A DNA stretch of 64,000 nt from assembly GCA_020112395.1 (NCBI GenBank), contig JACCEK010000002.1:1-64000 (forward strand), read 5' to 3'. The DNA is from Aerococcaceae bacterium DSM 111021 (GTDB lineage: Bacteria; Bacillota; Bacilli; Lactobacillales; Aerococcaceae). Position numbers and translations under genes: made by a program. The notes below the pieces were generated by a model. The model was not told where the DNA came from. It saw nothing but the letters and a program-made list of their open reading frames with translations, and made no database searches. Below are positions 23,891 through 33,145 of the stretch, piece after piece (position 1 is the first letter of the stretch; each line of letters opens with the position of its first letter).

Positions 23891-24778
23891 CTAAGTCCAC
23901 TTTGGCATTCCTTCTGGCCAGTCAATGACCGGTGCTTTAGTTCTCTCTAATGAATCAATGACTGTTTTACCATCTTTGTCGAATTGAAGCATACAATAGT
24001 AGGCATCGTGATAAAAGATCAGTTTATAACCTTTTTCGAATGCTTCAGGTAACCACTTTTGCTTTGCGTTAATTGAATCCATCGGATAATCATCATAACT
24101 ACTCACCCATACTGGATTCATCGATGCGACGGTTAACATTAAGTCTGACAGATGAAGTAAAACCTCATCCTCTTGCGTTAACTTAACAAGTGCCAATCCA
24201 TTTGAATGACCTCCAGTGTGAATCATTTGGATACCTGGAACAATCTCGATTTGCTCTGAAAAAACTTTTACTTGATCTTTAATAGGTTCCCAATTTTCTT
24301 TTAGATAGGTTCCTTTAGTTCGTGCATTTGGACTACGTACTTCGTCCCATTCTATCTCTGTCATATATATCGTCGCATTTGAAAAGACGGATTCATAACC
24401 TACTTCAGTAGCTCGAGTCAATCCACTCGCGTGGTCATTATGCATATGCGTCATCAAAATAACATCTATATCTGCTGGAGTCAGCCCTAACTGAGACAGA
24501 CTATCAGCTAGCCTTGTTTCATTTTGGACACCTGTATTGCGCCACGCTTTCTCATCAAACTTGCTTGTTTCGAACCCCGCATCAATTAAATAGTTCTTTT
24601 TTTTATATTGAATTAATATCGGATCTTCAACCGAGTTCATCTGATTATCTTGATTATTCGGATATTTTTTCGACCAGACAGCTTTAGGGACTGGCCCAAA
24701 CATTGTACCTGCATCGTTTAAAGTTGATGTTGATTCTAGCCATGTTATCGTCATATCCTGGAACTTTAAAGTATTCAT
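23891..24778 (-). CDS. ytnP: MBL-fold hydrolase, YtnP-like lactonase
   Basis: Metallo-beta-lactamase-fold enzyme of 295 residues, closest in motifs to Bacillus YtnP, a lactonase that degrades quorum-sensing lactones. The metal motif THMHNDHASG is near residue 110. Further ligands are in the GGHSNG region near 190 and HLSDLM near 210, and FYHDAYY is near 255. The family hallmarks MFGPVPKAVWSKKYP and NARTKGTYLKENWEPI are present. There is no signal peptide, so it is cytoplasmic. It is probably transcribed alone. The true substrate in this organism is unknown; other lactones or esters are possible. Confidence 0.87.
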   Translation of the reverse strand: MNTLKFQDMTITWLESTSTLNDAGTMFGPVPKAVWSKKYPNNQDNQMNSVEDPILIQYKKKNYLIDAGFETSKFDEKAWRNTGVQNETRLADSLSQLGLTPADIDVILMTHMHNDHASGLTRATEVGYESVFSNATIYMTEIEWDEVRSPNARTKGTYLKENWEPIKDQVKVFSEQIEIVPGIQMIHTGGHSNGLALVKLTQEDEVLLHLSDLMLTVASMNPVWVSSYDDYPMDSINAKQKWLPEAFEKGYKLIFYHDAYYCMLQFDKDGKTVIDSLERTKAPVIDWPEGMPKWT

Positions 24779-24883
24779 ATGTCAAACTCCTTTTGTAACT
24801 GTTTTCATTTATATTGTAGCATAAATTCAGATCGCACTACTTAACTTTTACTTATAGGATTTATCATATTAGTTGATCGTAAG

Positions 24884-24912
24884 TTGTTTTTAAGCGTTTT
24901 TTGAGGTAAACT
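24884..24912 (+). promoter_or_regulatory. Promoter of queT
   Basis: TTGTTT (24884-24889), 17-nt spacer, TAAACT (24907-24912). Moderate match; predicted start near 24919. Confidence 0.5.
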
Positions 24913-24918
24913 GTATAA

Positions 24919-25036
24919 CGCTGTTCAGATGATGACTGAATCGCACTATGGCACTTCAGCAGAATACTGCTCCTGTCCTTTGGCCGTAGTTACTACTAGC
25001 ATAGCGCGAGCTATGACTATAAAGGAGATTGATAAT
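24919..25036 (+). promoter_or_regulatory. Structured queT leader, candidate riboswitch
   Basis: About 118 nt before queT with several stems. CTGAA (24937-24941) pairs with TTCAG around CGCACTATGGCA. CATAGC-GCGA-GCTATG is a tetraloop hairpin ending just before the AAAGGAG ribosome site (25021-25027). The stretch CTCCTGTCCTTT (about 24970-24981) holds two anti-Shine-Dalgarno segments that could pair with AAAGGAG. This suggests translational control. queT genes are commonly under preQ1 riboswitches, but I do not recognise the published class I or II consensus here. Confidence 0.5.
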
Positions 25037-25579
25037 ATGGGAAATAATCATCAAGTTGAAAGTTACTCTAGTTTTGATACACAAGGATTAGTAAAGGCTG
25101 GTTTAGTAACAGCTTTATACATTGTTATAACAATGTTTGTTGCACCGGTGGCTTATGGGCCGATTCAGTTTAGAATCTCAGAAGGTTTAAACTTTATGGG
25201 CTTATATAACAAACGTTATATCGCGTCAATTACGTTAGGCGTGTTTATTGTGAACGCTATCCAATCAACGATTGTCGATGTTGTTGTAGGAAGTTTCCAT
25301 ACAATTGTTTCACTAATCTTAGCTCGCTACCTAGCGAACTTAGCTGTGAAGGCATTTGGTAGCAAAGTAAAAAATCCAATGATTATCCGCTATAGCGTGA
25401 TGACACTTGTCTTTACCTTCACAATGTTTATTATCGCTGGAATGTTAATGTATATGGGATTCGCAGACTTTTTCTGGGAGACATACGCTTTTCTTGCTCT
25501 ATCAGAATTTATTGTTATGACAATTGGTGGACTAATTATGTATTATTTAGTAGCACCTCGAGTTAACTTTCATAAATAA
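25037..25579 (+). CDS. queT: QueT-type ECF transporter S component (queuosine precursor uptake)
   Basis: Membrane substrate-binding subunit of an energy-coupling-factor transporter, 180 residues with five or six hydrophobic segments. The motif PVAYGPIQFRISEGLNFMG (about residues 36-54) and DVVVGSFHTIVSL are diagnostic of the QueT family, which imports preQ1 or related queuine precursors and needs the shared EcfAAT module encoded elsewhere. ATG 25037, 9 nt after AAAGGAG, is chosen. An open frame continues upstream to 24929, but that part is the structured leader and its translation (with GTSAEYCSCPLAVV) looks non-coding. A bidirectional terminator follows. Confidence 0.88.
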   Translation: MGNNHQVESYSSFDTQGLVKAGLVTALYIVITMFVAPVAYGPIQFRISEGLNFMGLYNKRYIASITLGVFIVNAIQSTIVDVVVGSFHTIVSLILARYLANLAVKAFGSKVKNPMIIRYSVMTLVFTFTMFIIAGMLMYMGFADFFWETYAFLALSEFIVMTIGGLIMYYLVAPRVNFHK

Positions 25580-25591
25580 CTTATACATAAA

Positions 25592-25625
25592 AAGCTCCTG
25601 TTGCATGTAAATGCAGCGGGAGCTT
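25592..25625. terminator. Bidirectional terminator
   Basis: AAGCTCCTGTTGCAT (25592-25606) pairs with ATGCAGCGGGAGCTT (25611-25625). It serves queT and the convergent TetR gene. Confidence 0.88.
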
Positions 25626-25631
25626 ATTTTA

Positions 25632-26183
25632 TTAATTAATAAATGATTTTAAAAATGGTAATGTATCTTGAATATAAACTGATGGATCGTCTTGTGATGC
25701 ACTGTCGAACCAATCCTTTGACAAAGAAAACAGTCCTGAGGCAAACAATGTCGAAATTTTATGTACTTTTGCTTCATCAAACTCTTCAAAGTTTGCTTTC
25801 AATTTTTGAGAATGAATCACTTCAAGTTGATCAACGACTAATTGGTTGATTGTTTGAATATATGATCGTTGACATTGAGAAGCCAAATGCAGATGGAATG
25901 AGCATAACGCTTCAAAGAGTGAAACAATATATCCTTCATCTAATGGAACTTCATTATATTGTTTACGATTCAAGTTAATTTGCACATCTTCCAGCAACGC
26001 TTTCTCCATCAAATCATACTTATCTAAGAAATGGTTGTAAAAAGTTGCTCGATTAATAAGCGCATTTTCTGTGATATCTTTGACTGAAATATTATCAAAG
26101 GGCTTTTTTTCAGATAGATGAATAAAGGCATCGATGATGGCTTTTCGTGTTCTGGCAACACGCGGATCTAATTTTGTTTCCAT
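25632..26183 (-). CDS. TetR/AcrR family regulator
   Basis: DNA-binding repressor of 183 residues. The N-terminal helix-turn-helix (about residues 12-56) contains TRKAIIDAFIHLSEKKPF and ISVKDITENALINRATFYNHF, the TetR recognition segment. The C-terminal ligand domain is of the small YxaF/DhaS-like type and is not assignable. The gene is divergent from the FMN reductase at 26345 across 161 bp containing an inverted repeat (26217-26238), so it probably represses that gene, itself, or both, and responds to a redox or electrophile signal. The ligand is unknown. Confidence 0.88.
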   Translation of the reverse strand: METKLDPRVARTRKAIIDAFIHLSEKKPFDNISVKDITENALINRATFYNHFLDKYDLMEKALLEDVQINLNRKQYNEVPLDEGYIVSLFEALCSFHLHLASQCQRSYIQTINQLVVDQLEVIHSQKLKANFEEFDEAKVHKISTLFASGLFSLSKDWFDSASQDDPSVYIQDTLPFLKSFIN

Positions 26184-26216
26184 ATATATCCCTCGCTAAC
26201 TAATACTTTATAGTCA

Positions 26217-26238
26217 TTTTACCATAAGTGTCGTAAAA
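26217..26238. promoter_or_regulatory. Candidate TetR operator
   Basis: TTTTAC (26217-26222) and GTAAAA (26233-26238) form an inverted repeat with a 10-bp gap in the TetR/FMN-reductase divergent region. Assignment rests on symmetry and place only. Confidence 0.3.
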
Positions 26239-26344
26239 ACAACATATCTCGAATTCTATCTATTTACTCCTATATCATTCAAATGTATACTGTAATGTGT
26301 AGTTAAGAAAAACAAATATTAAAAATTTCTAGGAGGAATTATTT

Positions 26345-26911
26345 ATGACTAAAATTGGAATTATTATCGGAAGTACTCGTGACGCTCGTGTAGGTAATCA
26401 AGTAGCAGAGTTCGTATTAAATCGCGCTAATGCACAAAACATTGACGGTGTTGATTTTGAAATAGTTGACCTTAAAGACTTTGACATCCCAATGTTTAAC
26501 GAACCTTTCCCAACAGCAATGTTAGAAGAATATAGCTCACAGGGTGTTAAAGATTGGTCAGAAAAAATTGATGGCTTAGATGGATTCATCTTTGTTACAC
26601 CAGAATATAACAAATCAATCCCTGCTTCACTTAAAAATGCCATTGATAACTTAGCTGGTGAATGGGCTAACAAGTCAGCTGGTATTGTAGCTTACGGTTC
26701 AACTTTAGGTGTTGCATCTGCATTGTCATTACGACAAATATTCTCTAACTTAAAAGTTGCTACCGTTTCACCTTTCGGTTCATTTAGCTTATTCACTGAT
26801 TTTGAAAACATGTCAACGTTCAAACCAGCTGAAATTCATAACGCAACAATCGATGCTGTGATTACAGATACAGTAGCTTGGGCAACTGCTTTAAAAACAG
26901 TTCGCGCTTAA
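26345..26911 (+). CDS. NADPH-dependent FMN reductase (azoreductase-like flavodoxin fold)
   Basis: Flavin reductase of 188 residues. The flavin phosphate loop GSTRDARVGNQVAEFV is at residues 8-23, and the family signature PEYNKSIPASLKNAIDNL is near residue 85. It uses NAD(P)H to reduce FMN, quinones or related compounds in the cytoplasm. The start is ATG 26345 behind CTAGGAGGAA. It is monocistronic and divergent from a TetR regulator, which suggests induction by a quinone or similar stress. Length and motifs are ordinary for the NADPH_dep_FMN_red family; the physiological substrate is unknown. Confidence 0.9.
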   Translation: MTKIGIIIGSTRDARVGNQVAEFVLNRANAQNIDGVDFEIVDLKDFDIPMFNEPFPTAMLEEYSSQGVKDWSEKIDGLDGFIFVTPEYNKSIPASLKNAIDNLAGEWANKSAGIVAYGSTLGVASALSLRQIFSNLKVATVSPFGSFSLFTDFENMSTFKPAEIHNATIDAVITDTVAWATALKTVRA

Positions 26912-26930
26912 TTTTAGATTAGCTTATAAC

Positions 26931-26971
26931 AAAAAAAGATCACTCCGTTTTTGAAGGGGTGATCTTTTTTT
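26931..26971. terminator. Bidirectional terminator
   Basis: A7-GATCACTCC pairs with GGGGTGATC-T7 around a 9-nt loop, between the convergent FMN reductase and aldo/keto reductase genes. Confidence 0.9.
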
Positions 26972-26974
26972 ATT

Positions 26975-27808
26975 TTAAAACTCTTGATACTCAGCTGGGT
27001 TTTGATTTTTTTGACGTCCACCATCATGTGATAACGAGTTAATAGCCTGAACTTCCTCTTCTGTTAAAGCGAAATCAAAGATACTTAAATTTTGTAATTG
27101 ACGTTGATAATGACTTGACTTAGGAATAGGTAAAAATCCTCTTTGTATGTGCCAACGCAATATAACTTGATACACTGTCTTGTTGTGAGCTAAGGCAATA
27201 TCAGTAATTAATTCTGTAGTCATGATATCGCTCGCTCTTCCAACCGGACTCCAAGCTTGTGTAATGATTCCTTTTGATGCATCGTATTCGCGTTGGGCTG
27301 CTTGGTTAAAGTTTGGATGCGTTTCGACTTGATTTACTACAGGTAAGATTCCTGTTTCCTTCTCTAGTCGTTCAATATGTTCTGGTAAAAAGTTTGATGT
27401 TCCAATTGAACGAACTAATCCAGTTTTTTGTGCATCAATTAAAGCTTGCCATGCTTCTACGTATTTATCTTCCAATGGATTGGGCCAATGAATTAAATAT
27501 AAATCAATGTAATCTAAACCAGTACGCGCCACTGATTCTTGAATTGCAATCATCGCTTTATCATATTCGTGATATCGTCCAGGCAATTTCGATGTCAATG
27601 TTATCTGATCGCGTGACACGCTACTATTACGGATGGCTTTGCCAACTATTCCTTCATTCTCGTAATTATAAGCAGAGTCAATCAATCGATATCCCATTTG
27701 AATGGCTGATTCAATCTGACGTACCCCTAATTCACCGCGCAGACCATATGTTCCTAATCCAACTTTAGGTATTGCAAACCCATCATGTAAAATATAATTA
27801 TTAGTCAA
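26975..27808 (-). CDS. Aldo/keto reductase
   Basis: NADPH-dependent reductase of 277 residues, similar to 2,5-diketogluconate and methylglyoxal reductases. The catalytic tetrad can be seen: Asp and Tyr in DSAYNYENEG (about residues 43-52), Lys in LTSKLPG (about 76) and His in YLIHWPNP (about 108). The cofactor-binding IPKSSHYQRQLQN is near residue 230. The start is TTG 27808 behind AAAGGAG (the only reasonable start in frame). Likely role is detoxification of reactive carbonyls or aldehyde reduction. It is transcribed alone; upstream lies an unusual GC-rich hairpin. Confidence 0.9.
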   Translation of the reverse strand: MTNNYILHDGFAIPKVGLGTYGLRGELGVRQIESAIQMGYRLIDSAYNYENEGIVGKAIRNSSVSRDQITLTSKLPGRYHEYDKAMIAIQESVARTGLDYIDLYLIHWPNPLEDKYVEAWQALIDAQKTGLVRSIGTSNFLPEHIERLEKETGILPVVNQVETHPNFNQAAQREYDASKGIITQAWSPVGRASDIMTTELITDIALAHNKTVYQVILRWHIQRGFLPIPKSSHYQRQLQNLSIFDFALTEEEVQAINSLSHDGGRQKNQNPAEYQEF

Positions 27809-27869
27809 ATAAACTCACTCCTTTAACCATAATATTATCATGAAAGTATTGCTGTGCCTAACTTTATGC

Positions 27870-27976
27870 GCTATTGGGGAGGGTGTGGTGTTTGCGGGGC
27901 GTCGTGGGTCGGCGCGACGGTCCGTATTTTCATTTGTGCTATGTCGCGCGCCCTCACGACACCCCCCAAAACAAGA
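27870..27976. other. GC-rich structured intergenic element
   Basis: An isolated GC-rich patch in AT-rich surroundings; the core 27896-27965 is 46 of 70 G or C. The left arm 27896-27918 and right arm 27943-27965 pair over about 20 positions (GGGG-GTCGTG-GCGCGAC against GTCGCGC-CACGAC-CCCC), leaving a 24-nt loop. A G-rich stretch precedes it (27876-27895). No ribosome site or convincing frame is present. It lies between the V-ATPase terminator and the aldo/keto reductase gene. It may be a small structured RNA or a DNA hairpin; its function is unknown. Confidence 0.55.
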
Positions 27977-28001
27977 AAAAACCCACCGAATTGGTGGGTT
28001 T
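27976..28001 (-). terminator. Terminator of the V-ATPase operon
   Basis: AAACCCACC (27979-27987) pairs with GGTGGGTTT (27993-28001) around a 5-nt loop. On the minus strand T6 follows, about 12 nt after the stop of the last ATPase gene. Confidence 0.9.
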
Positions 28002-28013
28002 CCTCTTATCTCA

Positions 28014-28646
28014 TTAATCTTCTTGGTCGAAGTCTTTGATTTTCATCAATCGTGTAATTTCTGCACGTTCGTTTTCATCAAGTTTCATATGGATTGTTTT
28101 GATTGTTTCTTCCAAGTCTGGAATTGTTCGTTCGTGTAAGGCATTTACTCGGCGACGCGTTCTCTCGATTTCATTCGCCAATAATTGACTCGTCTTTTCA
28201 AGTTCAGCAAGTTTTAACATTTTTGGTAGAACATCACTGAATTCTTGTAAAGTTTCATCCAAATCCGCATTCGAGTTTATATAACCATAGTTCAGTGACT
28301 CATTATCGTGGTCATCCGAACTAAAGTGCATTTTAGGCACTTTCACACTCATCATATTTTCCTTTTGAACATCCACCGTTACATCATATTGAGGGACTAA
28401 GGAAATCTGTTCGAGATATTCCTCATGCAATAAAGCTTTAGCCAAGGCAAAGTTTTGCATTCCTTTTTTCAGATGACCTTCAACTTCTTGACGATAGGCA
28501 TTGTTCTCACGAACTAATTCGATAAAACTACGCATTAACCCGTCTTGTTTGTCTTTTAAGACATCATGCCCACGTGATGCTAATGCTAAACGATCTTTCA
28601 GACGAGCAAGTTCCATTCTTGTCGGATTAACGTTTAGTTGTGCCAT
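28014..28646 (-). CDS. ntpD: V-type ATPase subunit D (central stalk)
   Basis: Long alpha-helical rotor shaft subunit of 210 residues that sits inside the A3B3 head and joins it to the membrane ring. The family hallmarks are visible: VNPTRMELARLKDRLALA at the N-terminus and the C-terminal coiled coil RRVNALHERTIPDLEETIKTI. It starts 6 nt after ntpB. It is the last gene of the operon; the H and J genes found after D in Enterococcus hirae are absent here. Confidence 0.95.
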   Translation of the reverse strand: MAQLNVNPTRMELARLKDRLALASRGHDVLKDKQDGLMRSFIELVRENNAYRQEVEGHLKKGMQNFALAKALLHEEYLEQISLVPQYDVTVDVQKENMMSVKVPKMHFSSDDHDNESLNYGYINSNADLDETLQEFSDVLPKMLKLAELEKTSQLLANEIERTRRRVNALHERTIPDLEETIKTIHMKLDENERAEITRLMKIKDFDQED

Positions 28647-28652
28647 CGCTTA

Positions 28653-30035
28653 TCACCCTTCCTCAGTCTTTGGTAAGTACTGATCCAAGTGTTCCTCACT
28701 AATACGTGTTAATTCTGTGCGTGGCAAGATACTTAATAAGTCCCAACCAATTGCTAATGTATCTTCAATTGAGCGGTCTGTATAGTATCCTTGGTTCACG
28801 TAACGCTGTTCAAATTCATCCGCAAACTCTAAGTATTTCAAGTCGCTTTCTGTTAAGGCAGAATCCCCTAGAACTGAAGCTAAACTTTTCGCTTCTTTAC
28901 CTTGAGCGTAAGCAGAGAAAATTTGGTTCATTGTTGATGCGTGATCCGAACGAGTCTTACCTTCACCGATCCCGTTATCTTTCAGACGAGATAATGATGG
29001 TAGTACATCAACGGGTGGTGCGATACCTTGGTTATATAATTCACGTGACAATAGAATTTGTCCCTCAGTAATATAACCCGTTAAGTCAGGTATTGGGTGA
29101 GTAATATCATCTTCCGGCATCGTTACGATTGGAATTTGAGTCACCGATCCATTTGATCCTTCAATACGTCCTGCACGCTCATAAAGCGTTGCTAAGTTTG
29201 TATATAGGTAACCTGGATAACCACGACGTCCTGGTACTTCACGACGTGCTGCAGATACTTCACGTAATGCGTTCGCGTAGTTAGTCATATCTGACATAAT
29301 TACAAGTACGTGCATGTCTTTTTCAAAAGCTAGATATTCAGCTGCTGTTAGAGCCATACGTGGTGTTGCGATACGTTCAATGGCTGGATCATCCGCTAAG
29401 TTGATAAATACAACTGAACGATCAATCGCACCTGTTTCAGTAAAGTCGTTAATGAAGAATTCTGCCTCTTCAAAAGTAACCCCGATGGCTGCGAAAACTA
29501 CCGCAAACTTCTCATCTGAATTCACTACCGACGCTTGACGTGCAATTTGTGCAGCCAAGTCTTGGTGAGGAAGCCCAGAACCAGAGAAGATTGGTAATTT
29601 TTGACCACGAACTAGAGTGTTTAAATGGTCAATGGTTGATACACCTGTTTGAACGAATTCGTTTGGATAAAGTCGTTTTACTGGGTTAATTGCTTGCCCG
29701 TTAATATCTAATGATTTCTCAGGAATTAAATCCGGTCCACCATCAGCGATACGACCCATACCGTCAAAACGGCGCCCAATCATATCTTCAGATACATCTA
29801 ATGATAAAGGTTTTCCTAGGAAACGGATTTTAGTATCCATTTTGTTGATTCCTGCCGAACCTTCGAATAATTGAACAACGGCTTTATCGCCTTTAACTTC
29901 TAGTACTTGGCCTCGACGTGTCTCGCCGTTACCTAATTGAACATCTACAAGTTCGTCGAATTTTACGCCTTCAACGTCTTGAACCGTAATTAACGGATCG
30001 ACTATTTCAGTAATTCCTCTATAATCTTTTAACAC
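28653..30035 (-). CDS. ntpB: V-type ATPase subunit B
   Basis: Non-catalytic head subunit that forms the nucleotide sites together with A. The start taken is GTG 30035 (460 residues), one base after the ntpA stop and behind GGAGGTGAGG, giving [15 protein letters not shown], which lines up with known B subunits. The frame remains open to an ATG at 30053 inside ntpA. Motifs: [19 protein letters not shown], where a canonical P-loop is missing as usual for B, and [23 protein letters not shown]. Length is normal. Confidence 0.96.
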   Translation of the reverse strand: MLKDYRGITEIVDPLITVQDVEGVKFDELVDVQLGNGETRRGQVLEVKGDKAVVQLFEGSAGINKMDTKIRFLGKPLSLDVSEDMIGRRFDGMGRIADGGPDLIPEKSLDINGQAINPVKRLYPNEFVQTGVSTIDHLNTLVRGQKLPIFSGSGLPHQDLAAQIARQASVVNSDEKFAVVFAAIGVTFEEAEFFINDFTETGAIDRSVVFINLADDPAIERIATPRMALTAAEYLAFEKDMHVLVIMSDMTNYANALREVSAARREVPGRRGYPGYLYTNLATLYERAGRIEGSNGSVTQIPIVTMPEDDITHPIPDLTGYITEGQILLSRELYNQGIAPPVDVLPSLSRLKDNGIGEGKTRSDHASTMNQIFSAYAQGKEAKSLASVLGDSALTESDLKYLEFADEFEQRYVNQGYYTDRSIEDTLAIGWDLLSILPRTELTRISEEHLDQYLPKTEEG

Positions 30036-30036
30036 G

Positions 30037-31815
30037 TTAGACCTCACCTCCATCTTGCATCACTTGTCTTAACGTATCATCAATCGCTTTACGAATTTCT
30101 GCGTAAGGCGCTTCTGTGTTATCTTTAATGTATTTCATACGTCCGATACGCTCTCTTAAGTTGACTGTTCCATTTAAAATACTGTTGATTGTAGCTCCAA
30201 GTTTTAAAGCCTCGCGACCTTTTTCTTCAAAATGAAGAATCGTTTGTAACATTTGAGCTTGCTTCTCTAAGTCCGTAAATGTATCTACATCGTCATAAGC
30301 GTTTTGTTGTAAGTAGTCTGTACGAATCATTGCTGCTGTTTGTAATTTCAAGCGGTCTGTATCTGATAAAGATTCAACCCCAACTAAACGAACAATTTCT
30401 TCTAACTCTGACTCATCTTGTAATAAGGCACGCGTATATTTAACCATAGAATCCCAATCGATGCCTAAACGGTTACCCATAATAATATTCATATCTGAAG
30501 AATATAATGAATATGATGTCAACCAGTTTACTGAAGGGAAGTGACGACGGCGAGCAAGTGTCGCATCTAGTCCCCAGAACACTTTCGCAACACGCATTGT
30601 GTTTTGTGTTACTGGTTCTGACGTATCTCCTCCGGGAGGTGATACTGCTCCGATTGCTGTAATGTCACCTGTGCGTTCTGGTTTACCTAAAGCTTCTACT
30701 TTACCAGCACGCTCGTAATATTCAGCAAGTCGACTACCTAAGTAAGCTGGGTAACCTTCATCCCCGGGCATCTCTTCTAAACGACCTGAAATCTCACGTA
30801 ATGCTTCTGCCCAGCGAGAAGTTGAATCCGCCATAACGGCAACAGAGTAACCCATATCACGGAAATATTCTGCGATAGTAATCCCTGTATAGATTGACGC
30901 TTCACGAGCCGCAACCGGCATATCGGATGTATTGGCAATTAAAATTGTACGGTCCATGATTGATTTACCAGTATGTGGGTCAACTAGTTCTGGGAATTCG
31001 TTAATAACTTCCGTCATCTCGTTCCCACGCTCACCACAACCAATATAAACAACGATGTCCACATCTGCCCATTTAGCAATCTGATGTTGCACAACGGTCT
31101 TACCTGCACCGAAGGGTCCAGGAACTGTTGCTGCACCACCTTTAACAACTGGGAACAATGTATCAATGACACGTTGTCCCGTAATTAAAGGCTCATCTGG
31201 TATACGTTTACGGGTAGTTTTACGCCCTTCACGAATTGGTGAAGATTGAATCATGTTAAATTCTTTCGTTTCACCATTTTCTAATTCAACCGTATATAAA
31301 GTATCTTCTACTTTGAATTCACCGTCTTGAATTGATTTAACTGTTCCTTTTGTACCTACAGGTACCATAATTTTATGTGAGATAACATCAGTTTCAGGAA
31401 CTTCACCGATGATATCTCCTGATTCGACCATGTCTCCAACTTCAACATTTTTTGTAAAGTTCCATACTGCTTCACGATCTAAAGCGGGTAAGTGAACTCC
31501 ACGGTCTAAGAATGAATTATTTGATAATTCTGCTAGTTTTTGTAATGGTCTTTGAATACCATCAAACATTCCAGCAATTAATCCAGGTCCTAATTCAACT
31601 GATAATGGTTTCCCTGTAGGTCTTACAGGCTCCCCAGGACCGACCATTGAAGTTTCTTCATAAACTTGTACGTAGACACTTTCGTTACGAATTTGGATTA
31701 TTTCACCAACTAAGTTAGCGTCTCCAACGTAACAAATGTCACGAATTTTTGCGTTATCTAAGCCCTTTGCAATTACCAAAGGACCAGATACTGATACGAT
31801 TGTTCCGGAATCCAA
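30037..31815 (-). CDS. ntpA: V-type ATPase catalytic subunit A
   Basis: Catalytic ATPase subunit of 592 residues. The P-loop [13 protein letters not shown] is near residue 232. The catalytic glutamate region is in [11 protein letters not shown] near 258, and [27 protein letters not shown] is split around residue 330. The non-homologous insert of A subunits is present (about residues 110-190). It follows subunit F (ntpG) by 12 nt and precedes ntpB without a gap. Together with B it forms the A3B3 head; in enterococci the complex pumps ions outward at the cost of ATP. Confidence 0.97.
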   Translation of the reverse strand: MDSGTIVSVSGPLVIAKGLDNAKIRDICYVGDANLVGEIIQIRNESVYVQVYEETSMVGPGEPVRPTGKPLSVELGPGLIAGMFDGIQRPLQKLAELSNNSFLDRGVHLPALDREAVWNFTKNVEVGDMVESGDIIGEVPETDVISHKIMVPVGTKGTVKSIQDGEFKVEDTLYTVELENGETKEFNMIQSSPIREGRKTTRKRIPDEPLITGQRVIDTLFPVVKGGAATVPGPFGAGKTVVQHQIAKWADVDIVVYIGCGERGNEMTEVINEFPELVDPHTGKSIMDRTILIANTSDMPVAAREASIYTGITIAEYFRDMGYSVAVMADSTSRWAEALREISGRLEEMPGDEGYPAYLGSRLAEYYERAGKVEALGKPERTGDITAIGAVSPPGGDTSEPVTQNTMRVAKVFWGLDATLARRRHFPSVNWLTSYSLYSSDMNIIMGNRLGIDWDSMVKYTRALLQDESELEEIVRLVGVESLSDTDRLKLQTAAMIRTDYLQQNAYDDVDTFTDLEKQAQMLQTILHFEEKGREALKLGATINSILNGTVNLRERIGRMKYIKDNTEAPYAEIRKAIDDTLRQVMQDGGEV

Positions 31816-31827
31816 TAATAATACCTC

Positions 31828-32139
31828 CTATAGAATATTTTGACCGACGGCTTTTTGCACATTTGCTTGAACGCGCTGTAAACCGATACTTTCAGAATCA
31901 TAATCACTTGGGATTAGAATGAAGGCCGGCATGAATTCATCATCATATTTTTTAATGATATCTGGTATTTGTTGTGCCAGTTTTTCAGTAATAAAAATCA
32001 CGCCGTAATTATCTTTTATGATATCTTTGACAACTTGACGACCTTGAGTTGCGTCAGTTGTATAAAACACATTCATCCCTAACATCCCGAAAGCGTAAAC
32101 TGCATCTTTCTCTCCTACGATAGCGATTTTATACTGCAT
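31828..32139 (-). CDS. ntpG: V-type ATPase subunit F (NtpG)
   Basis: Small 103-residue subunit that clamps the central stalk D. The Rossmann-like start MQYKIAIVGEKDAVYAFGMLG and the middle GVIFITEKLAQQIPDII are typical. The gene overlaps ntpC by 11 bp, indicating translational coupling. The Enterococcus name NtpG corresponds to subunit F of other species. Confidence 0.93.
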   Translation of the reverse strand: MQYKIAIVGEKDAVYAFGMLGMNVFYTTDATQGRQVVKDIIKDNYGVIFITEKLAQQIPDIIKKYDDEFMPAFILIPSDYDSESIGLQRVQANVQKAVGQNIL

Positions 32140-33142
32140 AATCTAATCTCATCCTATCTCTAACAATGTCTGATTCGATGTTGTTAATCTTCCCAGTTAA
32201 AACCAGTCGGATATTCTTTACTTCAATCTCTTTAGCACTAATGAACGCTAAGACAGGCAACGGACCAAAAACAAGAAATTTTGCTTGTTTTAAATAAGTT
32301 TCCGTTGCATTATCAATCGCTTGTTCAAAGCGTCTTAGGGAGAAGTTCCCTTGATTGTCCATTGCTTCAGCCACAATATCACGGTAATCAGGTGAAGCTG
32401 AGAAGACACGAATCGCGTTCTCCATCCCACCTTCAGCAACTTCAACAAAGTAATCAGTTGAAATCGCTCCTTCATTAGTAATTGTTGCTTGTAAGTGCGT
32501 TCGACCACGATTATTGGCCATAGCTCTAAAGAATATCGACATGTTCGTATTATCAATTAACTTTTCAATATAACGTGTCACGTCATGATCCGCAATCTCT
32601 TCTGATAAACGTTTCAGATGATGGACATAAGCACGGTCTACGAAAATATCAATATCATTCAATCGAGGCGTCTCTGCAAATTCAATTCTCAAATTGTTGA
32701 TGTTTTGCATGTACCATTTAGGTAAAACATCCGATTGCCCTTGAGATACTGCCCGACGAAATTCATAAATGGGATACAGTCCGATATCAAGTAATGTTTG
32801 GTTAAAATCTTTACCAGTTAATTCTTCTTTGAATAACACTTTGATATTGTGATAAGCATAGCTTAAGGTCATTAGTTCAGAAAGTACTGGACTTGGCGAT
32901 TGATCAATAATCCATTGGTAAGTTTCTGTCAACTCATCCATTAACATATCTTCATACTCTCTTGTTTGAATCGCTTCTTCCATACCATCACGGTAATCGG
33001 TGTCTGATAATACTCGAACAGCATCTTCATAGGTTTTGGCTGATAACATTCGGTCATAGTCACTTTGCTTTAGGAGATTATTCTCACGTACGCGAACTGT
33101 TGTATTCAACGGTCCATATGAACTATCTTTCATGTAATCCAC
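32129..33142 (-). CDS. ntpC: V-type ATPase subunit C (NtpC, rotor socket)
   Basis: Funnel-shaped subunit (equivalent to eukaryotic d) of 337 residues that connects the DF stalk with the K ring. It is helical throughout and contains VRVRENNLLKQSDYDRML near the start and LSYAYHNIKVLFKEEL near residue 97. Near the end, FLVFGPLPVLAFISAKEIEVKNIRL is the typical C-subunit signature. It lies 4 nt after ntpE. No oddities. Confidence 0.94.
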   Translation of the reverse strand: MDYMKDSSYGPLNTTVRVRENNLLKQSDYDRMLSAKTYEDAVRVLSDTDYRDGMEEAIQTREYEDMLMDELTETYQWIIDQSPSPVLSELMTLSYAYHNIKVLFKEELTGKDFNQTLLDIGLYPIYEFRRAVSQGQSDVLPKWYMQNINNLRIEFAETPRLNDIDIFVDRAYVHHLKRLSEEIADHDVTRYIEKLIDNTNMSIFFRAMANNRGRTHLQATITNEGAISTDYFVEVAEGGMENAIRVFSASPDYRDIVAEAMDNQGNFSLRRFEQAIDNATETYLKQAKFLVFGPLPVLAFISAKEIEVKNIRLVLTGKINNIESDIVRDRMRLDYAV

Positions 33143-33145
33143 CTC

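Noticed and set aside
24929-25036. 36-codon N-terminal extension of queT
   Set aside because: The region is a structured leader, the extension is unlike QueT, and ATG 25037 has an ideal ribosome site.
27840-28139. Plus-strand frames across the GC-rich patch (60-99 codons)
   Set aside because: They have no ribosome site, run into the V-ATPase terminator and gene, and have Arg/Pro-rich translations expected of GC-rich structured DNA.
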